Part shown: positions 48,374 through 59,217 of the stretch, one piece after another | How positions within the stretch are numbered: the first letter of the stretch is position 1 | Layout of the letters: each line of letters begins with the position of its first letter | Assembly (NCBI GenBank): GCA_958298945.1 | Contig: OY282610.1 | Location: 21,538,233-21,602,232, forward strand | DNA: 64,000 nucleotides | DNA from: Atherix ibis | Taxonomy: Eukaryota; Arthropoda; Insecta; Diptera; Athericidae | Direction of reading: 5' to 3' | The notes under the pieces: model-generated | Database searches by the model: none | What the model was told of the DNA's origin: nothing | The model's input: only the letters and a program-made list of their open reading frames with translations | Program-made: the position numbers and the translations under genes

Positions 48374-49630
48374 GGGTTTTCCAATAAGAGGATATGATTT
48401 CTTTTCAACAAAAAAAACATACTAATTGTTAAGGAAATTCAAATGTTTTTTATTTAATGTGAAGTACAATCGGTACAATTAAGTTCTGAATAAAACGTCA
48501 TTCAAATGGCCTCCACGACTTCTTTTGCAGGAACGAATTCGATGAACACAATTTTCGAGCACTTTTTCCACTAAATCAAGTCGTATGTCATGAATAGCAC
48601 GTTCAATATTAACTTCTAAAGCTTGAAGTCAGAGTCTGGTTTATTGCTAAAGACCAATGACTTCAAATAACCCCACAAGAAATAGTCTAATGGTGTTAAA
48701 TCACAACTTCTTGGCGGCCATTCAATGTCACAATTTCTTGAAATAATCGAATCTTCAAACTTTTCTCGCAATAATTCGGTTGTTGCACATGCTGTGTGGC
48801 ACGTAGCCCCGTTTTTTTGGAACCAGATGTTGTCAAGATCAACTTCTTCCAATTTCGGCCATAAAAAGTTGGTTATCATCGTTCGATACCGTTCTCCATT
48901 GACAGTAACGGTGTTACCAGCTTCATGATGATTCCACCAGACCAAAAACCACACCAAACTGTCAATTTAGGTGAATGTAATGGGTGTTCATGAATAATTC
49001 GTGGATTTTTTTCGCACCAGAATCCACAGTTTTGTTTATTTACCGCACCACTCAGATAAAAGTGAGCCTTTACAAAAATCGTTACCGTTTTCAAGTTGTT
49101 CCAAGACAAAATCAGCAAATTCACGACGTTTACGGTGGTCCAATGGCTTCAGTTCTTGAGTGATAACAATTTTATATGGATACAAGCCCAAATCCTTTCT
49201 CAAAATCCGCCAGGTTTTGGTTTGAGACAGTCGCAATTCTTGAGAACGTCTTGGAATCGACAAATTGCGGTCTTCAGCAAAACTTGCCTGAATGGCAGCA
49301 ATATTTTCATTACTTCGAGCGGTTCTTTGTCTTATTGGCACTTAACCTTATGTAAAGAAAATGTATGCTCCAAATTTTTAACAATTCGACGAATAGCGAG
49401 CACAGTTTGGACGATTATGACGGCCATAAATTGGCAAAAGCGCACGAAAAGTTGCAATTGGAGAACGATTATTTTGATAATAAAATTGAATAATTTCTAA
49501 ACGTTGTTCTTGCATATATCTCTCCATGATGAAATTGTAAACATTACTGAATACAATGAAGAAAAAAAATGACAGATTTTCAATGGCCGAAACGTCACTT
49601 AGATATCATATTACTCTTATTGGAAAACTC
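48374..49630 (-). mobile_element. DD41D Tc1/mariner element, 1257 bp, complete at both ends but dead
   Basis: The left end GGGTTTTCCAATAAGAGG (with ATATGA) and the right end are inverted copies; the right end, read on the minus strand, is GAGTTTTCCAATAAGAGT with AATATGA. They match over about 22 of 25 bases. TA flanks both sides (48372-48373 and 49631-49632), the usual Tc1/mariner target duplication. The transposase lies on the minus strand, antisense to beta-Spec. Because it sits wholly inside an intron it need not disturb the protein. Confidence 0.88.
48479..49527 (-). pseudogene. DD41D transposase pseudogene in beta-Spec intron 4
   Basis: On the minus strand a start at 49527 gives MERYMQEQRLEIIQFYYQ. 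After a frameshift come RQRTARSNENIAAIQASFAE and KIVITQELKPLDHRKRREF. Then, in another frame, come AHFYLSGAVNKQNCGFW and KLTVWCGFWSGGII, followed by VTVNGERYRTMITNFLWPKL, WFQKNGATCHTA and WPPRSCDLTPLDYFLWG. The C-terminus IRSCKRSRGGHLNDVLFRT ends at 48479. Where family members have SDEAHF this copy has FVKAHF, so the first catalytic Asp is gone. WFQQDG is WFQKNG (AAC at 48813-48811), so the second is Asn. Only the third (PLDY) remains. 41 residues separate the second and third positions, hence DD41D. Full length would be about 350 residues. Confidence 0.85.
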
Positions 49631-49985
49631 TATATATAGAATTACTGTAATTAATAACATCAACTTTTGAGCATATTTTTTTTGTCGGTTTATTTTTTGA
49701 TCAAAATTCACATCTTTTTGCAGAAAAATCTCTAGTATTCCAACTACATTTTTCTCTAATATTTCTAATCAAAAATAAATTACGTTTCATTTTAGAGTTT
49801 TTAAAAAAAAAATCTTTAAGGAATTTTTCTTCAATTTTCTTTTTTGTGCAATTTAAGTTTTTGTAATTTTTCCTTTTAATTTTAAAGACTTTTGGTAATT
49901 TTTAATAAAAACAAAAAGAACAAAAATTAAAAAATATCCTTTTTGTTTTAATTGAAAAATGTCTACGAATATTTTTTGTAATCAG

Positions 49986-50166
49986 TTTGAGCTCAAAGAG
50001 ATGAAGAAACGACAAGAAGCCGCCGACGAAGCTGAACGGCAGCGTTTGAAGGAAGAGGCCGAATCCAGAGCGGCTGCCGAAGCAGCCGAATTAGCACGAC
50101 AACAGGCCGAAGCAGCTGCCCGAGATGCGGCCGACTCAGCCGGTTCGCCCAAAGAGCAGGAAGCTG
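49986..50166 (+). CDS. beta-Spec: Beta-spectrin, coding exon 5 (charged Ala/Glu-rich linker)
   Basis: Encodes residues 2083-2142 plus one base, starting FELKEMKKRQEAADEAERQR and continuing as an Ala/Glu/Arg-rich helix-like stretch (EEAESRAAAEAAELARQQAE), ending SAGSPKEQEA. This is the flexible segment between the rod and the C-terminal PH domain. Start at acceptor ATCAG. The end at GAAGCTG before donor GTAAGT is phase 1, so the G joins two bases of whichever downstream exon is used. Confidence 0.92.
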
Positions 50167-52334
50167 GTAAGTTTGAATGGTTTTCAATATCGAAAAAGAA
50201 AAATGAAAAAATATTATTCAATTTCCGCCTAGTTTTGCGAATTTCCTTTAATTTTTTGTTTTTTTTTTTTTGTTATTTTCGCGATTTTGTTCTATCATTT
50301 TTATTTTCTAATCCTAATTTTTCCGTTTAATTAAGTATCTACGAAAAAATAAAAACAACAATTTTTTTTAAAAAAATAATAAGAAAATTGTTAAGAGAAT
50401 AAATCGAGTGATCAAAAATTTCATTTAAAGAAAAAGAGAATAATTTTTGTTGATCCTCTCTCTGTACACGGCAGTGTAAAGCAAGATTTTATATACGCAC
50501 GCACAGGGTGTGAAGAAACATTTTTGTAAATTGCTTTAATTTAGTTTTGTTTTTTTTTTCAAATTAATTTAATTAATTTCTTTTAACACATATTTTAAAA
50601 CCAGCATCAACAATTAAGGACTCTATAGTTTGTGTACATTTTCTTAATTTTTTTTTATTGTATATTTTATATTCAATTACTCTCTCTCTCTCTCACATTA
50701 ACAAAACGGATCCTTTGCGGTTGCCAATCCGTTTTGTTTGTCTCTTTCGCGCGTGCTCTTATTCGCTTTGTTTTTGTTTCCTTTTTTTTTTTTTTTTTTG
50801 TTGTACGTATTCTCTTAACGATCTTATCTGCTCTCACGCGCTATTATTCGTAACCTCTTCGAATTTTCATGAAAAGTATCCTTTTTTAAAATAAATTTTG
50901 GTAATTTTTTCTTTAACCTGTGATATTTTTTTATTAATTTTACTCTTACTAATTTATTGTAAATATTTATTGAATTTTTTTTTTTTTTTTTTGATTATTG
51001 TTATTTATGTTTGTGCAAATATTAAGTTAAGTTTATTTTCTTATATAATTTGGTTAGTTATAAATTGTACATTAATTATATTTCCCAATTTACCGCATTA
51101 TTTATTCATTAATAATTTTTATATAATAAAATTCCTTTTTTTTTATATTTTCAAAATAATTTTTCAAAAAATTTGAACCATAAAATTAAAATGTGATCAA
51201 TTAATTTTTTTTTAGTTTTGATTTTAATTTTAAGAATAGAAAATTAATTTTTTTTTTAGGTATAAATTTGTATTTATTTTGAAATGTTAGTTTTTTTTTT
51301 TTTATATTATCAAAATTAGAAAAATTATTTTGAAAAAATACTTTTTTGTGGTTTTTGCAAAAGAGTTTTATTTTTTCTATTATTATTTTCCTGATAAAAG
51401 TATAAGAAAGATAAATTTCTCTTGAATTAGAAATGATAAGGAATGACAAATCCTCCAACGTTTATTAAAAATAAAAAAAAAATAAAAATAATACCCATTT
51501 TTTGGATCAGCAAGCATTTTTTGCCCAAAACAATTCCGATTAAAATTTCAGTTTCATCATGAAAATTTCGATTGTTCTAATAAAAAATTAAAAATTTTTT
51601 TCTCATAAAAAGTCTGATAAAAAAAATAGTCTTTAATTTAATTTGGTGGTTGTAACCAACTTATAAGACTATGTTAGGGGTCCAATTTTTATTATAATTC
51701 CATTTCTCAAATTTTCGTTTTGTATTTAGGTAAGCTAGTCGAATAAGAGCCAGTCATTATACTTCAGAAAAAAAGAAGATATTTTCCACTTACCCTAAGA
51801 TAAAAGAATTTTTTTTTTTTTGAACACCAAAACGGTGAGTCCTGATTCCAGAAAGATTCACAACTGATCAGTGGTAATCGATGGAATATTTTTAGTTAAC
51901 CAATTTGCGATACCAACAATGAATCCAGTAAATTAACAACTTCAAATTCGCGAGAGTAATTAACAATATTATTTTTCTCTTATTTTTTTTTTTTTGGTAA
52001 CTTTTCCAAAGGATATTTTTTTTTAAATAAATTTTTCGTTCGTATGAAATTGTAAGCAAGCAAATATCAAAATTAAAAAAAAAAAAAAAAACATGCAAAC
52101 AAACAACAAAAGCTTTGTTACAACAACAACAAAAAAATTCTTCTTCGTAATATTTTCCGGCTTGTTTTAAAAAATAATGTGCACCCTTTTTTGTTTATTT
52201 ATTTTTTATATAAAAATTTAAAAAAAAAAAACATAACTTTCTCAGAAAATATGAAGTAAACAAAAATCAAATTATTAAAAAAAAAAAAAAAAAACAAAAA
52301 AAAAATATCTAAAAAAACACCAAAATACCCACAG
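50167..52334 (+). other. beta-Spec: beta-Spec intron 5 (about 2.2 kb)
   Basis: A/T-rich with long homopolymer runs and a (CT)n tract at about 50680-50695. No transposon or further exon was recognised. Short ORFs here are Phe/Leu/Ile read-throughs of poly-T. Confidence 0.6.
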
Positions 52335-52388
52335 TTACCATGAGAGCTGCATCACCAATAGAGAAAGAAAGACCAATTTCGCAAACAG
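52335..52388 (+). CDS. beta-Spec: Beta-spectrin, candidate cassette exon A (54 bp)
   Basis: Acceptor TACCCACAG, donor CAG|GTACAT. Read in the phase left by exon 5, it gives VTMRAASPIEKERPISQT (Val split with the previous G) and ends again in phase 1. A 54 bp open segment with good borders, normal base composition and matching phase in an A/T desert is unlikely by chance. Low hydrophobicity, Ser/Pro/Glu/Arg content; no known domain. Including or skipping it leaves the frame intact, so it may be constitutive or alternative. Confidence 0.6.
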
Positions 52389-55205
52389 GTACATTTGAAA
52401 ATGCAAATAAATGTTAATTTGTTATTCATTTTCTATTATTTAAAATAGAAGTTTGCTTTTTTTTCCAAAATATTTAGAAGAGAAATGTTCAAAATTATTT
52501 AAAAAATATAAAAAACACAATACTTTAAAGAAAAATTATTGTTTACACACGGTTGTAATTAATTTGATGTAATGCGTTAGGGTTAGAAGTCAACGTTTAT
52601 GATCACATTCACGTTTCCCCGTTTCCATTTACGTGTACGTTCCTATTTACGTTTGCGTTGATGGCTCACGTTAACACTTCCATAAACATTTGCGTTCACG
52701 TTTACTCTTACGTTCATAGTTTACGATAACGCTGATTTTCACGTTTTCGGTTCCATTAGCATAGGCGTTCCCATTTACATTATTGGTTTACGATAACGCT
52801 GATTTACACGTTTGCGCTTACGTTTACTCTTACGTTCATGGTTTACGGTAATGTTGATTTTCGCGGGTGCATTACCATTTGCGTTTGCGTTTACGTTTAC
52901 TCTTACGTTCATGGTTTACGATAATGCTGATTTTCATATATTTGCGTTCACATTTACGTTAATGGTTTTCGATAACGCAGATTTTCACGTTTGCGTTTTC
53001 ATAAACGCTTGTGTTTACGTTTACTCTTACGTTCATGGTTTACGGTAACGTTGATTTTCACATTTGCGTTCCCATTTACGTTCATGGTTTACGGTAACGC
53101 TGATTTTCGCGTGTGCGTTTCATTAATGTTTGCGTTTACGTTTACTATTACGTTCATGGTTTACGGTAACGTTGATTTTCACATTTGCGTTCCCATTTAC
53201 GTTCATGGTTTACGGTAACGCTGATTTTCGCGTTTGCGTTTTCAATAACGTTTGTGTTTATGTTTAGTCTTACGTTCATGGTTTACGATAACGCTGATTT
53301 TCACGTTTGCGTTTTCAATAACGTTTGCGTTTACGTTTACTCTTACGTTCATGGTTTACGATAACGCAGATGTTTACATTTGCATTTCTATTTACGGTAA
53401 CGTCTACTTTTACGTTCATGTTTTACGATAACGCAGATTTTCAACTTTGCGTTTTACATTTACTTTTATGTTTTATGATAACGCAGATTTCGACGTTTGT
53501 GTTTCCATTTACGTTAACACTCACATTTATAGTTTACGAGAACGCTGATTTTCACGTTTGCATTTCTATTTAAGCTAACGTTTACGCTTATCCTTCCGTT
53601 CATGATTTACGGTAGCGCAGATTTTCACGTTTGCGTTTTCATCTACGTTTGCGTTTCCATTCACGTTTATGTTTATGTCATACGATAATATCCACACTTA
53701 CGTTCCTATTTGCACTTACGTTTACGTTTATGGTCACGTATCCGTTTACATTCACACAACATTGAAATTTCTTTTCAAATTCTTGCTCAAAACTCTGCAT
53801 ATTATATTTTATATTGTTTTTTTTTTTTTTTAAATTGCCTATTCTTCTAGAAAAATAAAAATAAAATCATTTTATTCCTGAACATATAATTTTTTTGTTT
53901 GTTTTTGTTTATTCTACTTCTCTCATATTTTTTTGATGTAATCTTGCAAAAATTACTCTTGCGAAAATTTCAAATAGAAAATCTGTTTTTAATTATTTTA
54001 TTTTTAGAAAAATTTCATTAAATTAATTAGCTTAGATAAGATGCATATGCAACAATTTCAACAACAAAAAAACAACAACAAAATTTATTGCTTTATTTTA
54101 GCTGCACAAATTTCAATTTCTAGTTTCTGCTTTGAGTGGACATATTTTCTTTCTGTTTAGAAATATTGATTGAATGTACCCTGATCCTCGTTTTTTCTTT
54201 AAACTTTTTTTTGTTTATATTATTTAAATCAAAAAGGACATAATATTTAGTTAATGAAAATTAGTTTTTTTTTTGTATAGTGGAAGATATCATAAGAAAA
54301 TAGGTACATTTATGTTTTTTTTTCCTCAATTATACACAATAAATGAAAATAGGTTTAAGAAAATGATGTAAAATTTGACAAAAAAAATAATGCGTGCAGA
54401 TCGAAATTTGTTATAAATTATCCAGTTTTTTTTTTAATAAAAAATAATCATCTTATTGTCGCTTTCCTAATATAAGTGAATTTATTTTAAAGGCAACGTT
54501 TCGAGAGAAAAAAATGCATGATTCTTTTTTTTAAATGTCACCAAACCAAAATAGTCGTAATATAAATTTCTGCAATTCCGTAAACTTCAATTTTTTTTCA
54601 AAATAAAATAGACGAAATTTTTTCAAAATTCTGTTAAATAAAATTCGGTAATAGCGAAAAAAAAAGTTTAATACTAAAACTTCTTATAACTTCTATAATC
54701 GAACATAAAACTAAAAAATTACTTGGCATATTAGGGGAATAATTTCAGTTATAAGTTAATTACTAAGTTTGCTTTATAACCCGATGAATAGTTATTTGTT
54801 ATCGTAAAAATACGATAATGATATTATTTATATTATCATAAGACAATTATTGATTGCGTTTTTTTTTTGTTCCCTTCTATAATATTTATAATTTAGAAAA
54901 AAATTATGTTTAATGCTTGTTTTGCTTGCTTTTGTGCTTTAAAAATTGTACGACAAATAATAAAAAAAGGACAAATCAACTTCCTTTTTAGACTACTTGG
55001 CACAAAATCTCATTAGTTAAAAATAATATGCTTTCATTTAAAAATCAAAACACAATAAAAAAAAACAGTTACTATTCAATTGTATCAAAGAGAATTTTTT
55101 TGGAATAAAATCGGAAACATAACAAATCATAAATTCATAAAATTAGTCCAGGTAAGCTTAAAAGTACTGTTGTTCATTAATTAATTCGATGACATTTTAC
55201 ATTAG
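52389..55205 (+). other. beta-Spec: beta-Spec intron 6 (about 2.8 kb), with a CpG-bearing array
   Basis: Contains the hexamer-like repeat at 52.58-53.76 kb (listed separately). The remainder (53.77-55.2 kb) is A/T-rich with no recognised feature. Confidence 0.55.
52580..53760. repeat. CpG-containing array built on ACGTTT/GCGTTT/ACGTTC hexamers
   Basis: The sequence follows a loose six-base register (ACGTTT GCGTTT ACGTTT ACTCTT ACGTTC ATGGTT TACGAT AACGCT GATTTT) organised into units of roughly 60-130 bp. The units recur about a dozen times, each containing TTACGTTCATGGTTTACG(A/G)TAACG. CG dinucleotides occur far more often than in the surrounding A/T. The + strand is poor in stops, so ORFs of 75-82 codons arise; they are repeat artefacts and not genes. 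Confidence 0.85.
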
Positions 55206-55241
55206 CTATTGTGCGATGCGATATCATGATTCCAGCTCAAG
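55206..55241 (+). CDS. beta-Spec: Beta-spectrin, candidate cassette microexon B (36 bp)
   Basis: Acceptor TTTTACATTAG, donor CAAG|GTAAGC. In the running phase it reads AIVRCDIMIPAQ (Ala split with the previous G) and ends in phase 1. The segment is short, so chance cannot be excluded. The donor is strong and the composition differs from the neighbourhood. No domain is recognised. Confidence 0.42.
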
Positions 55242-56999
55242 GTAAGCCTTTAAACGCATGCGATTATTATTATTGATTGTTTTTTTATTTTTATTTGCAT
55301 ATGGTTTAATATTTGGAAAAAAAGAAAAAAAGATATTATTTTCGTGTATTGGTTTTTTTTTTGGTTGTTCACACAACTTTTAAAATATAATTGGTGGCGG
55401 AGTCAAAATTGATGTCAGTTATATACAAATCACTACCATTTGGTTTTTATTTATTATTTTTAGTATTTAAATTAATTAGTAAAAAATCATTTCAAGAAAT
55501 CACATACATTAAACCTTTTTTGAGAGTACTAAAATACCAATTATTTATAAAAATGGTTGGTATTTTTTGTACAAAAAATTATTGGTATTTTTAGTACTGA
55601 AAATGGTTGGTATTTTTATTAATCAAAATAATTGATATTTTTAGTACCCATAATGATAAATATTTTTAAGTGTTCAAAATTATTGGTATTTTTAGTACTC
55701 ACAAATAATACATATTTTTAGTACTCAAAAGTATTGGTATTTTTACTACTCAAAATGGTTGGTATTTTTAGTACCTAAAATAATTAACATTTTTACTACT
55801 CAAAATTATTGGTATTTTTAGTACTCAAAATAATAAATATTTTTAGTACTCAAAATTATTGGTATTTTTAGTACACAAAAATATTGGTGTTTTTATTACT
55901 GAAAATTATTGGTATTTTCATTACTGAAAATGGTTGGTATTTTTAGTACTGAAAAAATAAATATTTTTAATACTCAAAATTATTAGTATTTTTAGTACTC
56001 AAAATTATTGGTATTTTTAGTACTCAAAATTATTGATATTTTTAGTACTGAAAAAATATTGGTATATTTAGTACTCAAAATAATAAATATTTTTAATACT
56101 CAAAATTATTGGTCTTTTTAGTACTCAGAATAATAAATATTTTTAGTACTCAATAATTGCTGACTTTTTGGGAAACGAAATACTACCTTCTTGATTATAG
56201 TACTGCAAATGTTATTTATAAAAATTGATAATCATTTAAAGCACATTTATAAATTTTCCATAATTCATTATTAGTACTTAAAAAGCTATTACTAAATATA
56301 TAATTTTGGAAATTTTCAATTTTCAGTTTTTCAATGTCATTCTCCAAACTATAATTAGTTATAAAATTATTACAATAGTTAAAACAGTTTGCTAAAAAAT
56401 GTATCTTTTTTATATTTGAGTCTATATAAAAATTATTTGTACTAAAAATATCGTCATTATTCATTTTGTTAAAAAATAATTAATTTTGGCAACCGTTCGA
56501 TACTTTCCAGACTAGTCGGGATTTTTAACTTTTGTAAATACCAATAAAAATACACAACAATTATATTTATAGAACTCAAAACTAGTTAACACTAGAATTA
56601 TCTCTTGTATGGATTTGTAAATTCGTTCAAAATGGTGGTGGTATTTTTCAGCTAATTTTTCAACACATTTAACCACACCCATTTGGGATTTTTATGTCTA
56701 AGACCAATTTGAAAATTATTTTTTCTCCACTATAAAATGTATTTATGGTAACTGATTTTTTTTTTAAACTTCTTTAAAAATTATAATAATTTTTTTTTTT
56801 TTTTTGGATAATTTCCGTTATGGAAAGTGATTTTGTTTTCTTTCCTTATTGAAGTTTTTATTTTTATTCCAGTTTTTCTTTTCTTCTTCATTATTATTTA
56901 TTATTATTGTTATTAATATACTTTTATTATTATTATAATTTAATATTGTAAATATTTATAAATGAATTTTTGCACGAATTGCATGCACATAAATTAAAG
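55242..56999 (+). other. beta-Spec: beta-Spec intron 7 (about 1.8 kb), with an AGTACT array
   Basis: Holds the minisatellite at 55.58-56.16 kb. The rest is A/T-rich; an 82-codon reverse ORF at 56216-56464 has no recognisable similarity. Confidence 0.5.
55580..56160. repeat. Minisatellite, ~27 bp unit TTGGTATTTTTAGTACTCAA
   Basis: About twenty copies of (A)ATTATTGGTATTTTTAGTACTCAAA with small variations (GGTTGG, AATAAA in place of ATTGG). It shares the core TTTTTAGTACT with arrays at 14.2-18.7 kb and 59.6-61 kb, while the rest of the unit differs. Confidence 0.9.
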
Positions 57000-57107
57000 C
57001 ACAACAAAAACGAGAAGAAAGTTCAAGAAAATCGGTTGAGGTATCTAGATCCCTACCTTCTTCAGCAACATTGCCAAAGAAGAGTTCACAAAAACAACAT
57101 TCTTCAA
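57000..57107 (+). CDS. beta-Spec: Beta-spectrin, candidate cassette exon C (108 bp)
   Basis: In the running phase it reads AQQKREESSRKSVEVSRSLP, then SSATLPKKSSQKQHSS, and ends in phase 1 at TTCAA before the strong donor GTAAGT. It is basic and Ser-rich and likely disordered. Open reading, strong donor and a clear composition change support it. The acceptor AATTAAAG is weak (no pyrimidine at -3), which suits an alternative exon but also leaves the left border uncertain. Confidence 0.6.
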
Positions 57108-57345
57108 GTAAGTATTATTTAATAAGAGTTAATTTCATTATCTTTTTATAATTTCAAAAATATTTGTTTTTTTTGTTTCGAACAAAATAGCATGTAAAAA
57201 AAAGTATTAATTTATTGCACAAAATGAGAGCATAAGAAAAGCATTAAATATAAAAATTGAATTTAATATAATAAAACGCAAAAAACAATTTTTACAAAAA
57301 AAAAAAAAAAAAAATTCAATGCTTCCTTCTTCTTAATACAACGAA

Positions 57346-57364
57346 GGGAAGGGAAGGGAAGGGG
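57346..57364 (+). promoter_or_regulatory. G-quadruplex-type motif in intron 8
   Basis: GGGAAGGGAAGGGAAGGGG: four G-runs with two-base loops, on the sense strand of beta-Spec, about 240 bp after candidate exon C. The pattern meets the usual G3+N1-7 rule; folding is not shown. Confidence 0.6.
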
Positions 57365-58549
57365 ATTCTTATTCCATTTTTTACAGAAATGGAAAAAATA
57401 AATTTGTACTAAAAACTGTTTAAATATAATCAAAATTATCAAAATTAAGGGGTTCAGTGCTACCAACTTAACAGGCTATATAATTTTGCTTAGCTCTTTG
57501 AAATGTCTGTAAATATTTTTGTACATTGAAAAACAATTAATTTGTTTGTGTTTTTTCGCAACGAAATTATTGCATGAATTTTGTTTGCATTTTTTTAATC
57601 ATAAAATTAATTGACTAATCATTTTAAAAAAAATAAAAAAAAATTTTTTTTTTTGTGTGCACATATAATAAAAAGCGCTACTAAAACAAAACACAAAGTT
57701 TTCACTAAAATCAATCATACATACATACATAGTTATCAACAAACAAAAAAAAGAAGAAAATTAACAACTAATAATTTATAAGAACAAGCATGACATATTT
57801 CTGCACAGATAAATATAAATAATACACAATTTATTTGGTTTATTTTCATTTTTTTTTTAATCGTACATAAATAATAATAGCAACATGGAAAAATAAAAAA
57901 TAAAACACTCACACATAAAAACACTCAACAAAAACTAAATGTTAGTCACAAAAAAGCTCAACAAAAAGAAAATACTTTCCTTTTTCCATTTTTTTTTCCC
58001 ACACTAGAGACTTGAGCAAAATTCAAACCTAACCTTATTTTCTAATATCTAACCTTACCTTATTTTTATATTCCTAAATTTTAAAGCATTTCTTCTGATC
58101 CTCAGTGATTCCTTTGGGCTCTTCTAATCCAGTATAAAATCCTTAATATTATTATTATCTTTTTCTGCTATTGCTATTACTCTTATTATTATTATTTATT
58201 TATTTATTTATTTATTTTGTTTTATAATTATTATTATGATGAGAACAAGAAATCACAATTGGGCTTCCTTGTACATATTGTATAATCAGGCTTGGGTCTG
58301 TCACTACTACTGATTCTAGTACTGCAATTTTCATATTACAACATAAATTCGCTTCTAATATCATTTACTATGCGTACATCAATATTTATTATCAATATAT
58401 AAATTATATATTATGTATTTATAATAAAAAGAAAGAGAATAAATATATAATCAATGAGAGAAATGGACTAGTAATAATAATTATTGCGTGAATGTGCAAA
58501 TTCATCACAAAACGCACACCACTCGTAATCTACTACAATATTTCGCTAC

Positions 58550-58760
58550 TGTAATCTACTACTACTACTACTATTACTACTACTGCACACTTGTTATTAT
58601 TATATATTGTAAATTTTATATACATATATATATATATATATTTATTTTTTGTTGTAATTAATGCTACAATTATATATGCCACTACCTCTTCTATGTAACT
58701 ACTACAATTATTTTACTATTATTAATGCTATAACTACTACTACTACTACTACAACTTCAA
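58550..58760. repeat. Cluster of (TAC)n, (TA)n and related microsatellites
   Basis: (TAC)n at 58556-58585, (TA)n at 58625-58641 and (TAC)n at 58733-58752, with shorter repeats between. Confidence 0.9.
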
Positions 58761-59217
58761 ATATTCTCCCAATCGCTGTTGCTGATGCTGTTGATGGTAC
58801 AATTTGGTGAGGAGACTATCTTACACATTTATATTGGAGCAAATATATATTAATAAGTATGGTGGCGTAGTCGTGTAAAACTCTACTACTACATTTTTCC
58901 TCAGCAACTACAATACAACCTAGTCATTGAAAATAATTCCTAATATTACTATTATTTTAACAACATATTCTATGGAGATCAAAGTCATTTCATTTCCTAT
59001 AATCTACTTCAAATGCTTCAATTAAAGCAAAGGACAACAAAAATTCATGTGCTTCAAATTTATGAGCGAACATAACATTTTTTTTAATTATATGCCTTTT
59101 ATCAAATGCAATTCGTACACACACACAAAAAAAACAGAAAAACTTATAAATAGATAAATGGAAAATGAGATATAATGAGAATGCTTCTCATTTGATGGTT
59201 AAAAAAAAGCAAAACAG

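Larger units (their letters stand above)
47985..49985 (+). other. beta-Spec: beta-Spec intron 4 (2001 bp), hosting a transposon
   Basis: Donor GTACAG and acceptor TTTTTGTAATCAG; joining reads ERLTTFELKEMKKRQE, which fits the family. More than half of the intron (48374-49630) is a DD41D transposon relic in antisense orientation. The remainder is A/T-rich. Confidence 0.9.
57108..59217 (+). other. beta-Spec: beta-Spec intron 8 (about 2.1 kb)
   Basis: Contains the G-quadruplex-type motif at 57346 and a cluster of simple repeats at 58.15-58.76 kb: (TTTA)n at 58194-58217, (TAC)n at 58556-58585 and 58733-58752, (TA)n at 58625-58641. Two short stretches of near-duplicate CTAACCTTA lie near 58030-58060. 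No further exon was recognised. Confidence 0.55.

Noticed and set aside
52812..53573. Several forward ORFs of 75-82 codons with repeated FTFTFMVYDNADFH-like peptides
   Set aside because: Direct read-through of the hexamer array inside a beta-Spec intron; the peptide repeats mirror the DNA repeats.
54098..54160. Open segment after ATTTTAG with CTGCACAAATTTC
   Set aside because: No donor before an in-frame TAG; composition like the surrounding intron.
58768..58830. GCTGTTGCTGATGCTGTTGATG with a following GT as another cassette exon
   Set aside because: No acceptor with a pyrimidine tract and no open segment matching phase 1 at both sides.
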